A stretch of 64,000 nt of DNA, from positions 7,066,777-7,130,776 of the forward strand of contig NC_061081.1 in assembly GCF_021917145.1 (NCBI RefSeq), in the 5' to 3' direction. Position 1 is the first letter of the stretch. Each line of letters begins with the position of its first letter. Positions 1 through 14,900 of the stretch are shown here, piece by piece. The notes beneath the pieces are model-generated. The model searched no databases. It was given only the letters and a program-made list of their open reading frames with translations, and was not told where the DNA came from. A program made the position numbers and the translations under genes. The DNA comes from Hypomesus transpacificus (lineage: Eukaryota > Chordata > Actinopteri > Osmeriformes > Osmeridae).

Positions 1-1702
1 TGATGACAATGAGAGAAAATAGTGGCCTAAATAAGCATTTGTGCTCATTTTGAGCGAAGATTTTCATACATAGCTATGACATCTAGAAACACATATAACT
101 TATGACAGAATAGGATCAATTAACCTAGTCACAAGCCTTTATTATAAAGGATGTGAAATAAACAAATACACATGCTCTTTAACTCCCAAAAAGTCAGGAA
201 AAGTCCAGGAAATTGGAGCTTCCTTGGGAATGTTAAGGAGGACTGCCTCTCAGTCATCCGTGTTATTATCACTTATCCCACACAAATCCATGCCATACCA
301 TATCATACCACACAGCAGGAACGTGGGTGACAGAGAAGTCCGACAGACAGGAAGGACTTTGATTCCCATTTGGCACCATGGCTTATCAGTTGGCTTTAAG
401 AGTGGGACCCCCTCTGGCATTAGGGCTTAGATCATTTCCCTTTATAACTATGCGCCTTCCAGGCAACGGCTACTCTGGATGGAAGATGTCCTACAGTAAC
501 CTTTACACGTATCACTCAAGCCTCCTCACACAGTCCAGAGAGGAAATCTATTTGGGCTCAGCAGCAAATAACCTTTGATGTTGTGGAATGTTAGTCTCTG
601 AATGCATGTTTTTTGGTGTTCCGAGTTTAGGTTGTTGGGTTGCAATAGTCCTGTAGGCAAGGCTCATTCGTTTACGTTCATGCACTTGTACCCACCATGA
701 ATACGTTGCTAACAAGTGTAACATTATCCTTAAGTAATTTCTACTCATTTGTTGAAACAAATTGTTTATAGTTTTGATTATTTAAATACTGGAAATGAGC
801 TTGGAATGCTAAAATGATTGTGATCCAGAAACAAATATTTTTAAAGGGGCAGCACACTGACAAACTACACTGACATACATTCTACTCTAGCTGTGCTCAT
901 CGACAGTATGTATACACATATGCCCACTATCCCGTTTTTCCACAGCAAAAAGTAAATGATTTCCAACAGCTGGTGATAATATTCCTCTCGAATCACGCAA
1001 AGTAGAACCATACCAGCACTCCACTCTGCGCCGATTCAGCTCAGCTGCTTTGCAGTGGGTTCCATGATTCATAATTACGGCCAACAACAACAGTAAATAA
1101 TTGCAGGGGACTGGATTGTATTTTCCAAATTAACAGCAGCATTACAATTTGTCCTCCAGTGCTATTAATTTTGTGGTGATGGCATATTTAGCTTCACAAG
1201 TGCCCTTCCTATTACACACTCAAATCCAGCAACTGCTTGACCGCAGCCGGCTTGCTATCCACATCGACACCTGGCTTCAATCAAGGAGTTCCTTAAGAGG
1301 GGGTCATTGCAAAGCTGGACAGACCCCTCTTCTCTCCCAAGCACCACGCAGGGCACCAAGACGTCTACCTCAGGAACCTTGGCCAAGGAAGAATCAGGGA
1401 GTTGTACATTGAAGTTACCAACTGGGCGGGCGTAGATTATGATACGGAGGTTCCGTCCTTGTAGGAATGTTTGCCTGCGGTCTACAACTGTCACTCCCTC
1501 TTGGAATGAAAAGGGCTGAGTCTATCGCCAAGTTGTGTCGATTTTTATGTGGAAACCAGAGTACATCTTTCTGAATTATAAGCAACATACGTTCTAGCAC
1601 TGGCATAGTTTCCATATCCCTCCCCCCCCCCCCCCCAAGACTAACCCTTTTGTGGATGTTGAAGAACCACTAAATCCTGAAAGATCAATGGACAAAAGAA
1701 AG
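1..1702. other. No recognisable gene; possible 3' end of a minus-strand transcript
   Basis: I recognise no exon here. A minus-strand AATAAA lies at 138-143 (TTTATT on the plus strand), so a minus-strand transcript could end near the left edge. Minus-strand open stretches between about 890 and 1615 carry no domain I know and have no convincing splice signals. A run of about 15 C lies at 1622-1636. The interval may be a 3' UTR or intron of a minus-strand gene that starts near 4.7 kb, but that is inference. Confidence 0.3.
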
Positions 1703-1895
1703 GTCAGAGTCAGATGGCCGAGCGGTTAGGGAATCAGGCTAGTAATCAAGTTACCGGTTCGATTCCCGGCCGTGCAAAATGACATGTCCTTGGGCAAGGC
1801 ACTTCACCCTACTTGCCTCGGGGGAATTTCCCTGTACTTACTGTAAGTCGCTCTGGATAAGAGTGTCTGCAGCTAAATGACTAAATGTACATGTA
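1703..1895 (+). repeat. tRNA-derived SINE with L2-type 3' tail
   Basis: The head resembles a tRNA of the Leu/Ser class. It has an A-box-like segment (GGCCGAGCGGTTAGG, about 1716-1730) and a B box, GGTTCGATTCC, at 1756-1766. A body with the familiar 'CTTGGGCAAGGCACTTCACC' block follows, and the tail reads GTCGCTCTGGATAAGAGTGT then CTAAATGACTAAATG. This architecture (Pol III promoter head, LINE-L2-like tail) is typical of fish SINEs mobilised by L2 LINEs. The copy looks nearly full length; no clear target duplication was found. It is not a functional tRNA gene, because the tRNA fold is not closed by an acceptor stem. Confidence 0.85.
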
Positions 1896-4800
1896 AGGTT
1901 GTTGCCTAAAATCTAAAAGTAAAAAATGGCAGCCAGAGGAAATAAAGGTCTTACGTCTAGGTGCAGATGGCAACATACTGAGACAGTATTCGGCTACCTC
2001 CTCTTTCTTCTATTGGTGTAAGAAACAGTGAGTTTAAGGAGTATAAAAATCATCAGCTTGGCCCCTGATTGGGGAAGGTCAACCATGCATCGGCAGTGGT
2101 TGGCACAGCCACAAGTAGGGAGTGTGACCTCTTGCTGGTTGGGGAGAAGGACTTCAATGCAGGTCCTTAAACAGCGGACTATAGATATCACCAGGAAGTG
2201 TGCTTTCCCCTGGTCAGGGTCAACTAGAACGTCCTGGGGGAAGGTTCTGCAGCTCTTAAGACCATTTTCAGTTATGCTTGGAGTTATGAACTGTGTTTAT
2301 GACCTTAAAATGCTACATACAAAAAGTAATGTGTTTACAGCAAAGGATAAACAAAACAGGTGGTACAAATAAAAGCAAGGGTAGCTGCAATGGTTTAATA
2401 GAAACAAGTGCTGTAACAGAACCGTGGGCAACCATCATAGCATCCAGCTATAAAAAAAGTCTATAATGTTAGCCCAATAAAGCCATTATGTACAGTAACA
2501 TGAATACACATCCTGTGTTTAGTCATTAACTTTTTAGTTTAAGCACAAGAGAGAGAAGCTACATGCCTGTGTTTTGCCTCCACTTCCTGTCTCAAACTAG
2601 AATCCTTTGGCAGTGTATTAGGTGCGTGAAATCAATTACGAAGCCTATACTCTCATTACACAAGCCTCCACCATCACAAAAAAAAAATGTTAAAATGAAT
2701 TCTGGTACAATCTGGGGAACAGAGGCTCAAATCTGACCTTAAGTTTATTTCAGTTCTCTCCCTCTGTCTGGCAAGTTCTATGCCTCAGGCCTTTTACTAG
2801 GTCAGTGGCACGTCAGACCAGTTTATTTCCTTTGACACCCTAAACAGATCACAACACTTTTCATGAAAGTCACAGTGGACCAAGTTCAACCCAAATGAAT
2901 CAGAGCTTGCTGTTAAATATGATTAATCTAAAGTGAATTGTGGACACCAAAAAAAGATGAGTACCCTTTAAGTCTACATGCAGAGGCCTGACTAATGTCC
3001 TGTAGCAGCCAGGTGCCACCTAAAACAAAGTGTTTAAGTTATGTATCAAAACTTCACTTTCAGCATTCCAAACCATGCCTGAGACAAGTTGCGGCAGCAC
3101 ATTGAATGCAAATAGTGTATTATATGCACACCTGCAGGACGAACAACCAGCCTGTGCTCAGAGTTGCCAAATAACTTTTATATAACAAGGTCCTAACAAA
3201 ACAAGGCTAATCCTATGTTTTATCGTTGGTGATCCTATACAAGACCCATGCAATCTTATCCTTCACGTTGCCGAAAACACAAGAGGATTACATATTTTAG
3301 GAGGTTTTAAGGACTTGCTGTTCTACCTTATCCGTTCCATGCAGAATTCTGTTTAAAAATGTAATGTTGAAACCAAACTGTATCACTATACACAAACAGA
3401 GCATTTACTGGCAGAAAAACATCTTGGCTTTATGAATGCAAGGCATTAAATTAGTTTTAATGTCTATGAAATCATGCCAGGAAGAAGAAAAAAAAGCCCA
3501 TTAACTGACTATAAACTGTGGCTGGAAGAGTGTGCAAGTGTTTGCATGTGCGGGTGACATCAAGAAGGGAGTCATTTTTGTCTACATAAGTTTCAAGTTT
3601 ATTCTGCCACAGTGTGTCCTTGGCAAGGCGACTCTTACACTACTGATAAACTACTTCTGATGAACTACTACTGATGAACTTCAGTGGGTTTGGATTTTGT
3701 ATTAAGCTTGTTCTCCCCCTTCACATCAATAATGAATTAATTACCAGCCCAAACAAAGGTTACTTGAATTGAAGGGATGGCTCTGTTCTGGTCTGGTAAT
3801 AGACTGATTGATGAAATAACCGTTAAAAACAAAAGCTAATGAGGAGAAACACAATACCGTCGCTGTCAGACAACAGACTGATGGATTGCATGAGGTTTCA
3901 GGTTGACAGACCAAATGATGGTTCACTCATCAAACCCAAGTGTATAAATCCTCCATTGAATAACATACTTGCTCTGGTAAATACATTGACATGTTTCATC
4001 AAATGTAGCATATCACCTAAAACATTTCGTCAAGCATAGTTGTATTACTTGACATACTTCTGCATCAATTGATGTGCATCAACAAGTCCACATTTCTCCC
4101 AAAGGAGGATTGGTCTGACCCTATTAGCCTACTTGTGCTAAAAGAAAACCTAACTACTGTAAAGAAAACATTTTACAGCACAATGCAGTCAGAAGTGGTA
4201 TGGTACCAATAGTAAAACGCTATGACCAGACCCACTTGGCACAGTCACAGGCTAGCAAAACATCCTTTCGAAATAACGTGCTCAGTTGGCTATACAGTCA
4301 TCGATTTTTTTTCCCCATTACACCGGGTCTTTTTAACAAGCTCACAACTCCGCAATGTAAGGACTTAAATTTGGACAATATATTGTAGCTCCATCTAACG
4401 ACATTACAACCTCAAATAAATGTAGCATTTGAGTCGTAAAAGTGAGTCACGTCCCGTTTCTGTAAAGAAAAAAGCAATTAGGTCGGTAGGCACTTTCCAG
4501 TGTAGCATGGGAAGAATTGTATTAGAAACTGGAGGCAACAGCTCGAAACCTATCTAAAGCGCCAGTTTGACACTGGGTAGTGCAAAATTCGAAAAACATT
4601 TTATTGAGAAAAGTAAAAAGCTACGTGATGCAGCATGTTAATTCCGAATCGCTCACCTTGCCGTTGTGCTAGTGTCTGAGAAGCCACCGCGGAGAAATGA
4701 TCTTGACACTGGTGCGCACTACCACGAAACGTGTGTTCTTGCCAAGTTCAACGACAGATGATTAAAAATGTCTGGGTGTAACAACTAAGCCGTTGTGTAT

Positions 4801-6279
4801 TCCAAATGAAAAGAATGCAAACTAACCTATTCCAGAAAGTAGCCTAACCTTTTCTTCCTTTTGCTTTTCTTCGCGCTAAGGTAGCCTAAACAGACTTCAA
4901 GACTTCCAGCTTAAAAAAAGAATCAACATTAGATATTAGGCCTAAATATAATCATTATTAAATAGATTCGTATTGTAACCTATTTGATGTTGCGGCGAAC
5001 GAGTTCACGACTTCCTTACGGACATAAACCTCTCCGTCTGCGTGGAAAGCTATTGCTACTCCTCACACATTTAACTCACTCCTCCGGTGACGTGGATGAG
5101 GTTCAGCCCCCAGCAATACAGTGGAACCAATTTAAATTAACGCCGAAATAGACGCTAGATTTGAGCGTCCTTCTCACATTGACTAGCTCATGAACTTTAA
5201 CCTGAACATCCTACCTAATCTATCGCAAATGGAACAAAAACTTAGATATTAGATATTCCAGTAGAGCAAGTTGACATAATTTGCCTAATCTACAGCCTAC
5301 AAAAAGTATTTTTTCTAGCCTCCTAAAGTCTCCCTTTTGTAATAACAGCTTCACATGCATTGCTAAGGTTTAAATGTACACGATGCATTCGATGGAGCAT
5401 TTTTGGGGTTGTGGGCTAGTCTTCATTTTGACCTCTTTGACCATAGATGCACTTTTAGTTGCGAATTCTGTGATTGTCGGCGTCTGTATGTACTCCACTT
5501 GTTCACTGGTTTTGTGCTTTATTTGGGCTCATTGCACACATACATTTGAACAGAACCATATGGCTAGTGCTAGTCTATGTCGCTTAAACCTCACATTTAA
5601 ACTAATGTAAGCTTATTTGTATAGTGTGACATCTTGTGGCGAAATTTGGAATTCCACTCAAAACTCTTGGTACAACAACAAAGTAGTTCCATACGTAGGT
5701 CATAGAATGAACGGCCATAAAGCAGATACAATGTCAAGGGTAAATGAATTAAATCTCAAACTGATGAAGTTACACGATTGTCACTCTACACAGGTTTACG
5801 AGGTTCAAGACACTCGGGATCACACTCCAACCCAGTAGGCGGCGACTATGCAACTGTTTGTTTGTAGCCAACCGTCGTAAAACGTCACGTAAAAAAGAAG
5901 AGCAGCCACATGGTTAGAAGCTTCGCGGGAATGAGCTATAATAAACAAATCCAGCAGACTGTCAGAATTTGATAGCCAAACCCCCAAATTTGGTTTGTGT
6001 TTCAATTGGTTGTTTAAACAAGTGAATGCATATTGTAACTGCAGCAGACTGGCATCGGCTACGGCTAAAATAAGGTTCATATTTATTTATTTTTATGATT
6101 TCCTAGTGCTGTGAAGTAGTTAGTATATAGTACGAGGTCGAGTTTAGGCTACTAAAGCTAGCACAAAAGCCCTTTACGGGCAAATTGGCTTGTAACTAGC
6201 TATCAATTTGTAAGCATTTTACAGAAGCTGTAACTTCAACTGAGTTTTTTCGAAGCATTATACAGTACACTGGAACACG
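1896..6279. other. Intergenic or intronic DNA upstream of POLE3
   Basis: About 4.4 kb without a gene I can recognise. Open frames are short and show no family. Around 4.65-4.77 kb the sequence becomes locally richer in CG dinucleotides and carries a good minus-strand splice donor (annotated separately). This suggests that a divergent minus-strand gene could start there, head to head with POLE3. The last few hundred bases before 6280 should hold the POLE3 promoter and 5' UTR. No TATA box with obvious spacing was seen. Confidence 0.4.
4657..4735 (-). other. Candidate non-coding first exon of a minus-strand gene
   Basis: On the minus strand the segment ends in AAG followed by GTGAGC, a strong 5' splice donor (intron side at 4651-4656). 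It sits in a locally CG-rich patch that includes CCGCGG and GTGCGC. The upstream boundary is a guess. No coding potential is evident. If real, the downstream exons lie at lower coordinates or beyond the window edge. The alternative is a chance donor-like sequence. Confidence 0.25.
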
Positions 6280-7270
6280 ATGGCAGAGAGACCCGAAGAC
6301 CTCAATCTTCCCAACGCTGTCATTACGCGCATTATCAAGGAAGCGGTGAGTTCACGATGATTGTAGTCGGTACGTGAAAGGTCCCAAAACGTAGCATCTA
6401 TTGATGTGAAGCCTTTCTCTTCAACCTATGAGCAATGAGCCAGCTACAAATATATGTGGCATCACTGACAACTTGTGTGCCAAGGTGGTGGCTAGCTAAC
6501 TAGCTAGCAGTAGCTGGTTGCCTTGTTATGTACAGTCTGTATCTTGTTTGGTTGATGGTACCCAATACTCCTTTGAACAGCTTCCAGACGGAGTAAATGT
6601 GTCTAAAGAAGCCAGACGAGCCATCTCTCAAGCTGCTAGTGTGTTCGTCCTCTATGCAACATCATGGTAACTAGAAGTGCCTCAAACAGTGACAATATAT
6701 TTTGACAAATTGTAGCATATCCATGAATACATAAACGATTTGTTTAACATTTGTTTCTCAATTAATCACAGTGCAAACAATTTTGCTATGAAAGCAAAGA
6801 GGAAAACTCTAAATGCGGGGGACGTAATGGCAGCAATGGAGGAGATGGAGTTTGAACGCTTTTTACAGCCTCTGCGTGAAGCTTTGGAGGGTGAGTGTTT
6901 CAAAGGATTCTTGACATATCAACAACTATGTCAAACAACTTAGTTTTTCACTTAGTCACTTCTAGTTAGCTGGGTTTGAACTGTACCATTTAGGTACTCA
7001 GGGGGTTACGCTTGTTGTGTGTTGATACGTTGCCATTTGTAGAGGCCAGTCCTGTGCATACCTGCTACTTAACATTAAAAACATTATTCAAATGCAGCTC
7101 ACAAGAAGGGTCTGAAGGGAAAGAAAGAAGCATCAGAACAGAAGCGCAAGGACAAGGAGAAAAAGACTGACACGGAGGAGCATGACAAGAGTAGGGAAGA
7201 GGAGGATGATGAAGAGCACATGGATGAAGAGCAGGAAGCTGAGAATGAAGCAGAAGAAGTTGAAAACTGA
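6280..7270 (+). CDS. POLE3: DNA polymerase epsilon subunit 3 (POLE3 / CHRAC17), complete
   Basis: Four coding exons, 6280-6345, 6581-6666, 6772-6890 and 7098-7270, join in frame with GT-AG introns to a 147-aa protein, the same length as the human one. It begins [19 protein letters not shown]. Residues about 8-90 form an H2B-like histone fold ([16 protein letters not shown], then [19 protein letters not shown]). The remainder is a lysine- and acid-rich tail typical of POLE3. In the family, POLE3 pairs with POLE4 in the DNA polymerase epsilon holoenzyme and with CHRAC1 in the CHRAC remodelling complex. It binds DNA and histones in the nucleus. The start is the family-typical MAER methionine. 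RPL12 lies downstream on the opposite strand. Nothing in the model is broken. Confidence 0.97.
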
Positions 7271-7793
7271 AGACTGGCAAACAGCAGTGATGACATTTTG
7301 GTTGAAATCATATAAGTGCACATTTTCTGTATCCCTAGTTTTCCATAAATACCAGATGTCTGTAACTCTGTAAACTATTGCTACAGCCAATGAGACGACT
7401 TATTAGGCAAGGGACAGAACCTGCACCACTAATCGGATGGGCTTAAATCTCTACAAAAGTTTATGTAGGCAAGGACAATTGGGTCATGTCTCTTGTCTGA
7501 CTTACTACTTGGTTACTTGGTCACCTAAGTTTAACCTGTAAATACTTTTCACTTAAAATGGTACAAATGTATATGGACGTTTGTGAAAATGATTGCCATA
7601 AATTGGTTTACTAATGTTTCTCAGCGATGGCTCATTTGGAAATTCTCAGTTCAGGGACAATTGTTAAATTGACCTAATGGAACATCTGGTGTCAAGTTTT
7701 GGACAATTAACTGCCACAGGGCTTAGTTTTTGATGTACATATGGATTTGAAATACATTTGTACTTGTAGCATATAATATGCACTTCCTTTTTC

Positions 7794-7799
7794 AATAAA
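7794..7799 (+). terminator. POLE3: POLE3 poly(A) signal AATAAA
   Basis: A canonical AATAAA lies about 520 bases after the POLE3 stop codon and just before the hAT MITE. This would give a 3' UTR of roughly 0.55 kb. A second AATAAA lies near 7824. Which is used cannot be told from sequence alone. Confidence 0.6.
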
Positions 7800-7858
7800 A
7801 ATGTTAAATGTCAGTTCTTTAACAAATAAATTGTCTACCTCACAATGAATGTAGCATA

Positions 7859-8079
7859 TACTAATGCAGTGGTTCTCAACCCTGTCCTCAGGGACCCCCT
7901 GTCCTGCTTGTTTGAAATGTTCCCTGCTCCAACACTCCTGATTCAAATGCATGTTCGTTACCAGTCTTCTAAAGAGCTAGATAACCCTTTTATTTAAGTC
8001 AGGTGTGTTGGAGGGAAAAATCTAAAACATGCAGGACAGGGGGTCCCTGAGGACAGGGTTGAGAACCACTGTACTAATG
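7859..8079. mobile_element. hAT-type MITE with perfect 8-bp target duplication
   Basis: The element at 7867-8071 (205 bp) starts CAGTGGTTCTCAACC and ends with the exact reverse complement, GGTTGAGAACCACTG. The inverted arms extend further inward (CCTGTCCTCAGGGACCCCCT on the left). It is flanked on both sides by TACTAATG (7859-7866 and 8072-8079). An 8-bp target duplication with CAG...CTG ends is the hallmark of hAT-superfamily non-autonomous elements. There is no coding capacity. It fills the gap between the POLE3 and RPL12 3' ends. Confidence 0.93.
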
Positions 8080-8188
8080 TACACAGGTTAACTCCTAGTC
8101 TCTCTCTATCAAAGCATTTACTGAATCATTACCAAAAAGCATCACTTTGGAATCATGCAAAACAACTTGCACTTCATTTTAGAAACAC

Positions 8189-8194
8189 TTTATT
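8189..8194 (-). terminator. RPL12: RPL12 poly(A) signal AATAAA
   Basis: On the minus strand AATAAA occurs 10 bases beyond the RPL12 stop codon. The very short 3' UTR this implies is usual for ribosomal protein genes. Confidence 0.85.
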
Positions 8195-8203
8195 CATTTG
8201 ATG

Positions 8204-10618
<2,415 letters not shown>

Positions 10619-11967
10619 GTTGGATTTGTAGAAATTGAGTTCAGTTCAGCTTGAATAAGTGAGGGTGTCGGATGAACCCGGATTCGGGACGACCGATTAC
10701 TGTTGCACCTTCACCGTTAAAGTGAAAAAGAAAGGAAAGATGGAGGGACATCATTGGTAATATAAGAACGAAAAGTCACGCGAGATTTCGTCTGTTACTC
10801 CTTATTCTATGGTGTTGCATAACTAAACGACATTCAACGTTATTGGGGGATTACCGCCACCAACTGTTAGCTAACAGTAAAACGACATTACAATCCCATG
10901 TAGTTTGCTAGTCCTGCTAGCTTGCTTCTCACCCATTTTGATGGGTCATACAGTGGGTTCAAATTGTAAAAATAACATATATATTTATTTCGTGATATTT
11001 ATTTTAAAATTTGGAAGCAATCAACAGGAAATTTGATTTAGCTTTCCCCTTCTGCCGCATAGGTAGCCTACTGTAAATCAGCTTGTCTAAAGCTAGTAGT
11101 ACCTAACCCGTCTCCTCCCCTCTTCGTCTGGAACATGTTTCTTAGTTTCCGGGTAGTGGTCCAGTTGTTGTTAGCATAGCTATCAAAGAGAGGAAGGGAG
11201 AAGTTGGAAGAAGTTTTGGAACCAACAATGGTGGTTTATAGATATTTAGAATAACCATAATAATATAGTGATGGTATAAGCTAACTATTTCGCTAGTTAT
11301 AATTGTCATCATAAAACGCTTGGTTGAATGTATTCGACGTGCTGTCATCATTCCCGTCAAGAGATATCCAAGGTTGGTGTAACAGATTAGACCAGATAGT
11401 TAGTCTAGAATCTAGCTAGATATAAAATATTGCACGAGCCAACGTTTACAAATTAAACAACATAGCTAGTTATCTTGCCAGATTGCCATCTCTTTGCTTA
11501 AAAAATGAAAAATGACATCTACTGTGCTACAGTCTGTAGAGAAATGCTTCAATTCGGCCAATTTGTGAATCCAAACACAACCAAATCTGTTTGAACGCCG
11601 TGAGCCAACATACTGGCTACACGACCACTTGTTTTCAATATCATGAGGACAAAAAACATGAAGAATTTGCTGCTTGCTAGCATCTAGAATTATGTAGCTA
11701 ATGATGCATTGTAGTCAAATGACTATTTGGATGGCTCCAGAAAAAAATATAAACGTAATAGCCTAAGCTTACCAGCTAAAAGAGTATAGGCTAATGGCAA
11801 TGGTAACACAATACATAATTATGTTGTGCTTCTTTATCTACAGTATTGGTGTGAACTTCCATGACATTTTCTAAACCTAACCAGAACTGACCGGCAAAGG
11901 AAAGGACGCCGATTAAGACAGGCTGTCAGACACATAAAGCCCACCAGTGGATCAGGTGGATGTAAAA
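10619..11967. promoter_or_regulatory. Divergent RPL12 / LRSAM1 promoter interval
   Basis: The two start codons face away from each other across 1.35 kb. The interval must hold both promoters and the 5' UTRs. No splice model for a 5' untranslated LRSAM1 exon was certain. The segment 11100-11360 is a plausible place for one. The rest is AT-rich with no recognised repeat. Confidence 0.5.
10724..10739 (-). promoter_or_regulatory. RPL12: Possible 5' TOP-like pyrimidine tract of RPL12
   Basis: On the minus strand the sequence is CTTTCCTTTCTTTTTC, about 105-120 bases before the RPL12 start codon. Ribosomal protein mRNAs usually start with C followed by pyrimidines (the TOP motif under mTOR/LARP1 control). 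The distance is longer than usual, and the tract could instead belong to an upstream non-coding exon boundary. The transcription start itself is not visible. Confidence 0.3.
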
Positions 11968-14900
11968 ATGCCTTTATTCTTTAGAAAGAGGAAACCAAGC
12001 GAGGACTCCAAAAAACGTCTGGAATACCAGATAACTCTGGTGTGTATGTGTGACAGAGAGAGATTGAAATGAAGAGTGAAAATATGTGTGGATGCTGGTT
12101 TATCTTTCCATGTTCTAAAAATACCTTTGTCTTCCAATTGTTGACAGTCTAAAGCAGCAGGGGCTGATGACATTCTTGACATCTCAATTTGCGAACTCTC
12201 TGAGGTGAGTGCTGCTTCTGTTATGTACACAGTGCTGTTAAAATGTATTCGCCACCTATATGAACCTCTAGGTTGTTTGTTGTGCATTTTCACATATCAT
12301 TTGGTTGGAAAGAAAAGGAGTCTGAAGATAAAAAAGGACCAATAATTCACTGAAGTTTCATTTGGTCGTTGTGTGCAATGTAATGAAGCCTGCATGTTTT
12401 AAGTGAAAAAAGGTATTGCCCCCTGCCAGGTAACATCATATGTCTTTCATAATAATAATAATAAATGAATTACTTTGACAATAGAGTAACAATAATGGCT
12501 TGGGTATCCTTTGCAGGTTCCTAGTAGTGCCATCTCCATATGCAAGGTGCTACAGAAGAAGGTATGTTCTTTGAAGTCTCTTTCTAGATAGGATGGGTAA
12601 ATATACCACCATGTTAATGAAGGGTACTGTCCTGTGCAGTTACAACTTCTAGACAGTATGTAGACATTACTGATTAGTTGCAGCTGCAGACATTCTGTAG
12701 GGGTAAAAATATATGTCTAGACAAGATAATATAATTTTTCCTCTAGGCATGAAATTCTATGGTGGCAAGTCTTTGAACAAAAGCATCATATAAACAAGGC
12801 GATAGGCACTCACATCACTGTGATCTTATTCCCCACCCAGGTCTTTATTCTCCATGGCAATGAGCTGAAATCTCTGGTGCCCAAAGGCTGCTGTATCAAC
12901 TCTCTTGCAACCCTAAAGGTAGATAAAGTGTTAAACTGGACCAACATTTTGTCAGAAGCCAAACCACATTTCATACAATAAAACACAACAAAGTAAATAA
13001 TAGAAGAAAGTACATATTAATCTGTATGTCACATGCAATATTTACAGTGCATTCAGATTTGTTTTACTCAACCACCATCTATGTAGAGAAACTCAAAAGG
13101 AGGGTATTATTTAGAAAGGCTGAGCGATATAAAAGGCTATTAAGCGCTTGATAGTGTGTGAGTAACCACATTTTTTCCCTTCTCTCGCTCGCACGCCCAC
13201 TCTCTTTCTTTCAGGTCTTGGATTTACATGATAATCAGCTGACCTCTCTGCCTCATGATATTGGTCAACTGTCATCCCTGCAGGTATAATTCCATCTGCA
13301 TTATTCAGACTCCTGAACTTGTTCCACAACTTTGTTAAAAAGGCATGGGATTGTTGGCTGTTTATTTATTTTGGCACACATTTTTGCCGTAATTTTTTAT
13401 ACCATTGTTTAATTTTTTTCAAACACAGTAAAATAAAAGTTTAATTGCTTTAGCAACAGTAAATGTTTTCCAGCAGTGGTAGGCATGGTATTAAATATAC
13501 AGATACTTCCATTTTATACATGGTTCTTAAATGTATTCTGCATTCTACATTGTTAATCAACAAGACTGCACTTAACATGGAACTATAAATATTAACAGTT
13601 AACATAAAATATAAGGATCTTTATGGGTAAATGACACTCGTGGTTGGGCATTTTGTCCTCCCAGGTGCTTAATGTGGAGAATAATCTGTTGAAGGCCCTG
13701 CCGGAGGGCATTGGGGATCTCCGTTTTCTGCAAACGCTCAACGTTAAAGGTGAGGGATCTGATTGTTGGCTTGGTGTACAGTATCCAGGCTATACTCAGG
13801 CCTGGAAGCCATTCTGAGTCAACTTTTGTAGAAAACACAGTTCAGAATTATTCTAGGGAGCAATGGATCCATGTTGTATTTTACGTGTGCGGCTGTGTGT
13901 TGGTGTTGAAAGGTTTTGCTCACTGCTTGTCTGTACAGGAAACCACCTCAGTGAGTTGCCCATCTCTGTTGGACAAATGAGCAGCCTGCGTAATATGGAC
14001 ATCAGTGAGAACACCATCAGGGAGCTGCCTCAGATCCTGGCCCGCGTCCGTACTCTGGAAGTGTGTGTTTGTTTGTTTGTTTGTTTGTTTATCCAAGGGA
14101 GTTGCCTTGTTTTATTACTAATACCTAATAACTTTAAGTAACAGCTGTGTGGGGATGTGTGTGTATTTGCTTGTGTTCCATGTTAGAGCCTGACGCTGGA
14201 TGCTGCGGAGATGTCCTATCCTCCTGCCTCAGTGTGTATCAGGGGAACGGCGGACATCCAACAGTTCCTCTGCACTGGTCAGATCATTTATCTCGGAACC
14301 GTCATTTACATGTTGCATATTTATTAGGAAAGCAATGAAAATTTCCTTTCATCTTCTGCTACTTAATTTAAGCTAAATCTTAAGTGGTTAGTGGTTAGTT
14401 ATTATATGTATTATATGTAGTTATCAATAAATGAATTGTATTACCTACATTTTGAATACAGTTAAATGCTTACACATTCTACTGAATGGAACACAATGCA
14501 CTTCTTCACACATTTGCATTTTAGAATTGGGAGAAGAATACTCTCCGCCGTCTCAGTACCTGCTGCCTGTACTGGAAAATGACTGTGGAAACCAGAACTC
14601 TGACACTGTGGATGGTCTGGACCTGGCCTGGCAGGTTGGTTTACCCATCTAGTCACACCAACACTTCACTTTTGTTGTCTTTCACTCATTCTTCTCTCTC
14701 ACACCGTATTTCATACTCTCTATTTAGCTTCAAATGTGTAATTTATTTACCTAGGACACCATGACAGTAGTAATCTCACTAAACATCAAAAATAATGATA
14801 CCATATGGCAGATTACTGGTTAGATGCTAACAACATTTGGTTGTCTCAGTACTTGTACTCTGTGCAATAACAATAAAGTTGAATTGAATCTAATCAAATT

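Noticed and set aside
1255-1615. Two overlapping minus-strand open frames with non-repetitive composition
   Set aside because: No family, start context or splice sites that I could support. Left as unexplained DNA.
1711-1785. tRNA gene-like sequence with A and B boxes
   Set aside because: It continues into a SINE body and L2-like tail and lacks a closing acceptor stem, so it is a SINE head and not a tRNA gene.
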